DNA from: Rhizosphaericola sp047606825
Lineage (GTDB): Bacteria; Bacteroidota; Bacteroidia; Chitinophagales; Chitinophagaceae
DNA: 34,778 bases
Assembly (NCBI GenBank): GCA_047606825.1
Contig: JASGDY010000125.1
Location: forward strand, 1 to 34,778
Direction of reading: 5' to 3'
The notes beneath the pieces were generated by a model. That model worked only from the letters and a program-made list of their open reading frames with translations. It was not told where the DNA came from and did no database searches. Numbering within the stretch: the stretch's first letter is position 1; every line of letters starts with the position of its first letter. The position numbers and the translations under genes are program-made. Below, one piece after another: positions 32,782 through 34,778 of this stretch.

Positions 32782-33189
32782 CATGGGAGTTCGAGTTCTT
32801 CTTGTCCAATAAAAAAAACATTCATTTTCAAGAGAAATCAAAAGTGAAAAATCAAAACAAAGAACCCAAGCTTTTGGTATTCGTATCATCCGTGTCAATA
32901 GATTATCAACAGGCAACCATTTACGCTTGATTTGGTATCTTAATCAGAAAGAACGAAGCCAAGTCTTTGGACTGACCATCCAGCCTAATCCAATTTAATG
33001 CCAATCATTGTTTATCCCAGCCAAAAATATCCACACGTAGCAAAGTTAAATAAATTAAAATTTATAGACTACAATTTAAAGAGATAATTGTGTTCAAATT
33101 TTGATAAATCATATTGATTACCTGCTACCTAATGTTTGTTTGCAAGGAGATGGATGGGAGCGGAAAGTGGTCTAATATTCTTACGCTGG
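32782..33189. other. AT-rich gap upstream of wza without recognisable gene
   Basis: Divergent intergenic region between wza (leftward) and the radical SAM gene at 33447. A stop-free stretch of about 55 codons on the plus strand (roughly 32832-32998) has no ATG and no recognisable similarity, so I do not call it. The operon promoter for the leftward polysaccharide genes must lie here or just to the left. Confidence 0.5.
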
Positions 33190-33397
33190 GCTAAACTTGC
33201 GACAGTGTTGCATTGCCTCTCTTCGGTTCTGCCCCTCTCACGTGGGAGAGGGGTTGGGGTGAGGTCTTATTTAGGTTTCGCTGTACGGGATTTGTAATCC
33301 CGTACGCCCTGTCGGAGCATTTGCAATGCACTTTCGGTATTGCGGATTCCAAATCCGCGGATACGAGTTCGGGATTGCAAATCCCGAACAGCGGAAC
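33190..33397. repeat. Composite hairpin repeat, inverted copy
   Basis: The first part (33190-33276) is nearly the reverse complement of 12802-12890: both include GACCTCACCCCAACCCC when read on the proper strand and the CCCCTCTC/GAGAGGGG stem. It then continues with GTACGGGATTTGTAATCCC (33284), GCATTTGCAATGC (33317), GCGGATTCCAAATCCGC (33342-33358) and TTCGGGATTGCAAATCCCG (33368). So the 13-33 kb region is flanked by inverted copies of one repeat. Confidence 0.9.
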
Positions 33398-33415
33398 ATC
33401 GGAGTTCCAAGTTTT

Positions 33416-33440
33416 AAAATACTAAATATTTTAGTATTTT
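33416..33440 (+). promoter_or_regulatory. 11-bp AT-rich hairpin just before the radical SAM start
   Basis: AAAATACTAAA (33416-33426) and TTTAGTATTTT (33430-33440) are perfect complements with a 3-base loop. The ATG lies six bases after the hairpin, so it may be an operator or a structure covering the start. TATTTTTA at 33435-33442 could instead be a -7 box, which would make the mRNA almost leaderless. Confidence 0.45.
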
Positions 33441-33446
33441 TACATC

Positions 33447-34508
33447 ATGACAAACGAAGAAAACTATAAAAAGGGGCGCGGCGCGCAATACAACACACAC
33501 AACCGTTTTGCCAAAACAGATGTGGTGCAGGAACATATCGAAGGCATCGATGACTGGGAATCGCCCAATCCCAAAACGCAATACCTGCCCGTGGTTGCCA
33601 AGTCCATCGTCAACAAAGTTGAAAGTCCCGACGTGCAGATGATGTACAGCATGAATCCCTATCAAGGCTGCGAACACGGCTGTATCTATTGCTATGCACG
33701 CAACTCGTTTGAATACTGGGGATATAGTGCGGGGCTGGACTTCGAACAGAAGATATTGTACAAACAAAACGCTCCCGAACTGCTACGCACCTTCCTGATG
33801 CACCCCAAATGGGAACCGGTACCCATATCGCTGAGCGGCAATACGGACTGCTACCAGCCTGCCGAAAAACAATTTCGCCTGACGCGGCAGTTGCTGGAAA
33901 TCTGCAACCAGTTTAACCAACCTGTCGGTATGATTACCAAAAATGCCTTGGTACTGCGGGACTTGGACTTGTTGAAAGAGATGGGAGAGAAGCGTCTGGT
34001 GTCGGTGCTGGTGTCGGTGACGAGCATGGACGAGGATTTGCGGCGCAGGATGGAGCCACGTACTGCTACTGCCAGCCAAAGGTTGAAGACCATAGAAGCG
34101 CTGCACAAGGCGGGCATCCGCACGGGTGTCATGCTGGGACCGATGATTCCGGGACTGAACGAACAGGAAATGCCGACCATCATCCAAAAGGCAGCAGAAG
34201 CAGGTGCCGTCTTTTCGGCTTACACGTTTATCCGTCTCAACGGTGCCATCAAGGACTTGTTCCATGACTGGTTGTATAAAAACTTCCCCGACCGTGGCGA
34301 CAAGGTATGGCATCTGATACAGTCTGGACACGGCGGCACGGTCAACGACAGCCGATATGGCATTCGGATGAGGGGAGAAGGTGCCATTGCCGACCTGGTG
34401 CGCCAGCAATACCACAAATATACCAATCTTTACGGGCTCAACAGGGAAAGGTGGGATCTGGACAGTTCGGCTTTCCAACGTCCCGGTGGACAGATGAAGC
34501 TGTTTTGA
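33447..34508 (+). CDS. PA0069-family radical SAM protein
   Basis: 353 residues. The radical SAM motif is CEHGCIYCYAR with C75, C79 and C82 (CX3CX2C), preceded by MNPYQG. The family signature DVQMMYSMNPYQG and the RMEPRTATASQRL stretch match PA0069/Rv2578c proteins, which are related to the spore photoproduct lyase SplB. SplB repairs DNA, but members of this group lack a demonstrated reaction, and no photoproduct function is proved here. GVMLGPMIPGLNE is the conserved barrel strand near the SAM site. It ends in PGGQMKLF. The gene stands alone on the plus strand; the gap 34509-34778 holds only repeats. Confidence 0.92.
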   Translation: MTNEENYKKGRGAQYNTHNRFAKTDVVQEHIEGIDDWESPNPKTQYLPVVAKSIVNKVESPDVQMMYSMNPYQGCEHGCIYCYARNSFEYWGYSAGLDFEQKILYKQNAPELLRTFLMHPKWEPVPISLSGNTDCYQPAEKQFRLTRQLLEICNQFNQPVGMITKNALVLRDLDLLKEMGEKRLVSVLVSVTSMDEDLRRRMEPRTATASQRLKTIEALHKAGIRTGVMLGPMIPGLNEQEMPTIIQKAAEAGAVFSAYTFIRLNGAIKDLFHDWLYKNFPDRGDKVWHLIQSGHGGTVNDSRYGIRMRGEGAIADLVRQQYHKYTNLYGLNRERWDLDSSAFQRPGGQMKLF

Positions 34509-34605
34509 GCGTTGAAAGTTAAGAATGGAGCGTTGAGAAACTGTTTAAGTTAACGTGAGTTAGGGCTAAGAAGAATTCATAATAATTTGATTTTAAATAA
34601 GTTGT

Positions 34606-34631
34606 GTTCTTTTGCCTTGGTGCAAAAGAAC
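34606..34631. repeat. 10-bp perfect hairpin
   Basis: GTTCTTTTGC (34606-34615) pairs with GCAAAAGAAC (34622-34631) around CTTGGT, close in form to the hairpin at 64-91. It lies about 98 bases downstream of the radical SAM gene and may serve as its terminator, but no T run follows. Confidence 0.5.
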
Positions 34632-34648
34632 CAAAAAATCAAGACTGT

Positions 34649-34771
34649 ATTGAATTAACTAAAAATCAACGCATAAGTCGGAAATAAAAGAAACTCACTA
34701 CGCTTCGCTACGTTCAGACAACTTTTATTTCTATCGACTTATTTCATTGATTTTCTTAACGTTAATTCAAT
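34649..34771. repeat. Imperfect long inverted repeat at the right edge
   Basis: ATTGAATTAAC...ATAAGTCG...GAAATAAAAG (34649-34690) is matched by its imperfect reverse complement at 34722-34771. The blocks ATTGAATTAAC, AAATCAA, ATAAGTCG and GAAATAAAAG align with small gaps. The loop contains CACTACGCTTCGCTACG, a sequence seen in many Bacteroidota intergenic repeats. It looks like a degenerate miniature element. Confidence 0.6.
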
Positions 34772-34778
34772 AAGGTCG

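Noticed and set aside
32832..32998. Small gene upstream of wza
   Set aside because: The frame is open for about 55 codons but has no ATG, no start context and no recognisable family.

Overview
The window reads as chromosomal DNA of a Bacteroidota bacterium, probably of the Sphingobacteriia/Chitinophagia type; the genus cannot be fixed from sequence alone. The reasons are a textbook Bacteroidota promoter (TTTG-N19-TATCTTTG) in front of a tRNA-Leu, near absence of Shine-Dalgarno sequences, a Tat-exported GH109 enzyme, DUF4870 and DUF4422 proteins, and many dispersed palindromic repeats between genes.

Layout. (1) 0-7 kb, mostly plus strand, housekeeping: GNAT acetyltransferase, tRNA-Leu(TAG), trigger factor with a natural penta-histidine tail, a DUF4870 membrane protein, a large RecB-like nuclease/SF1 helicase (Dna2-like), and an unknown lipoprotein. 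(2) 6.9-11.1 kb, a small amino-sugar unit: GH109 (alpha-N-acetylgalactosaminidase-like, Tat signal) followed on the minus strand by an anomeric N-acetylhexosamine-kinase-like protein, with a divergent LacI-type regulator and a good candidate LacI-type operator. (3) 11.2-12.4 kb: a small membrane protein and a membrane-anchored GH25 lysozyme. (4) 12.4-13.0 kb: a dense array of hairpin repeats. (5) 13.1-15.2 kb: an orphan SPASM radical SAM protein, a MarR regulator and an Rpn-like pseudogene scrap.

(6) 15.3-32.7 kb, an exopolysaccharide/capsule locus of the Wzx/Wzy type. Twelve genes run leftward from wza at 32680: wza, wzc (BY-kinase), ugd, wzx, GT61, GT2, glf, wzy, GT2, DUF4422, GT61, GT2. 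A secreted GH79-like hydrolase at the left end is transcribed towards them. Ugd supplies UDP-glucuronate and Glf supplies UDP-galactofuranose, so the polymer probably contains GlcA and Galf. The GH79 enzyme (a beta-glucuronidase family) could trim it. The middle of the locus is AT-rich, while ugd-wzc-wza are much richer in GC, as expected of an exchangeable glycosyltransferase cassette inside a conserved export frame. No initiating phosphoglycosyltransferase and no Wzb-type phosphatase lie in the window. (7) 33.4-34.5 kb: a PA0069-type radical SAM protein, then an imperfect inverted repeat at the right edge.

The most unusual structure is the dispersed repeat family. It consists of tandem hairpins with a common ATTTGCAAT-like core plus a block of about 85 bp carrying its own CCCCTCTC/GAGAGGGG stem. 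It bounds the 13-33 kb region in inverted orientation and also sits inside the polysaccharide operon. I saw no clearly new multi-gene system. The best leads are this repeat family, the duplicated GT61/GT2 genes, the slippage-prone Tyr-Gly tail of the kinase, and the GH109-kinase pair.
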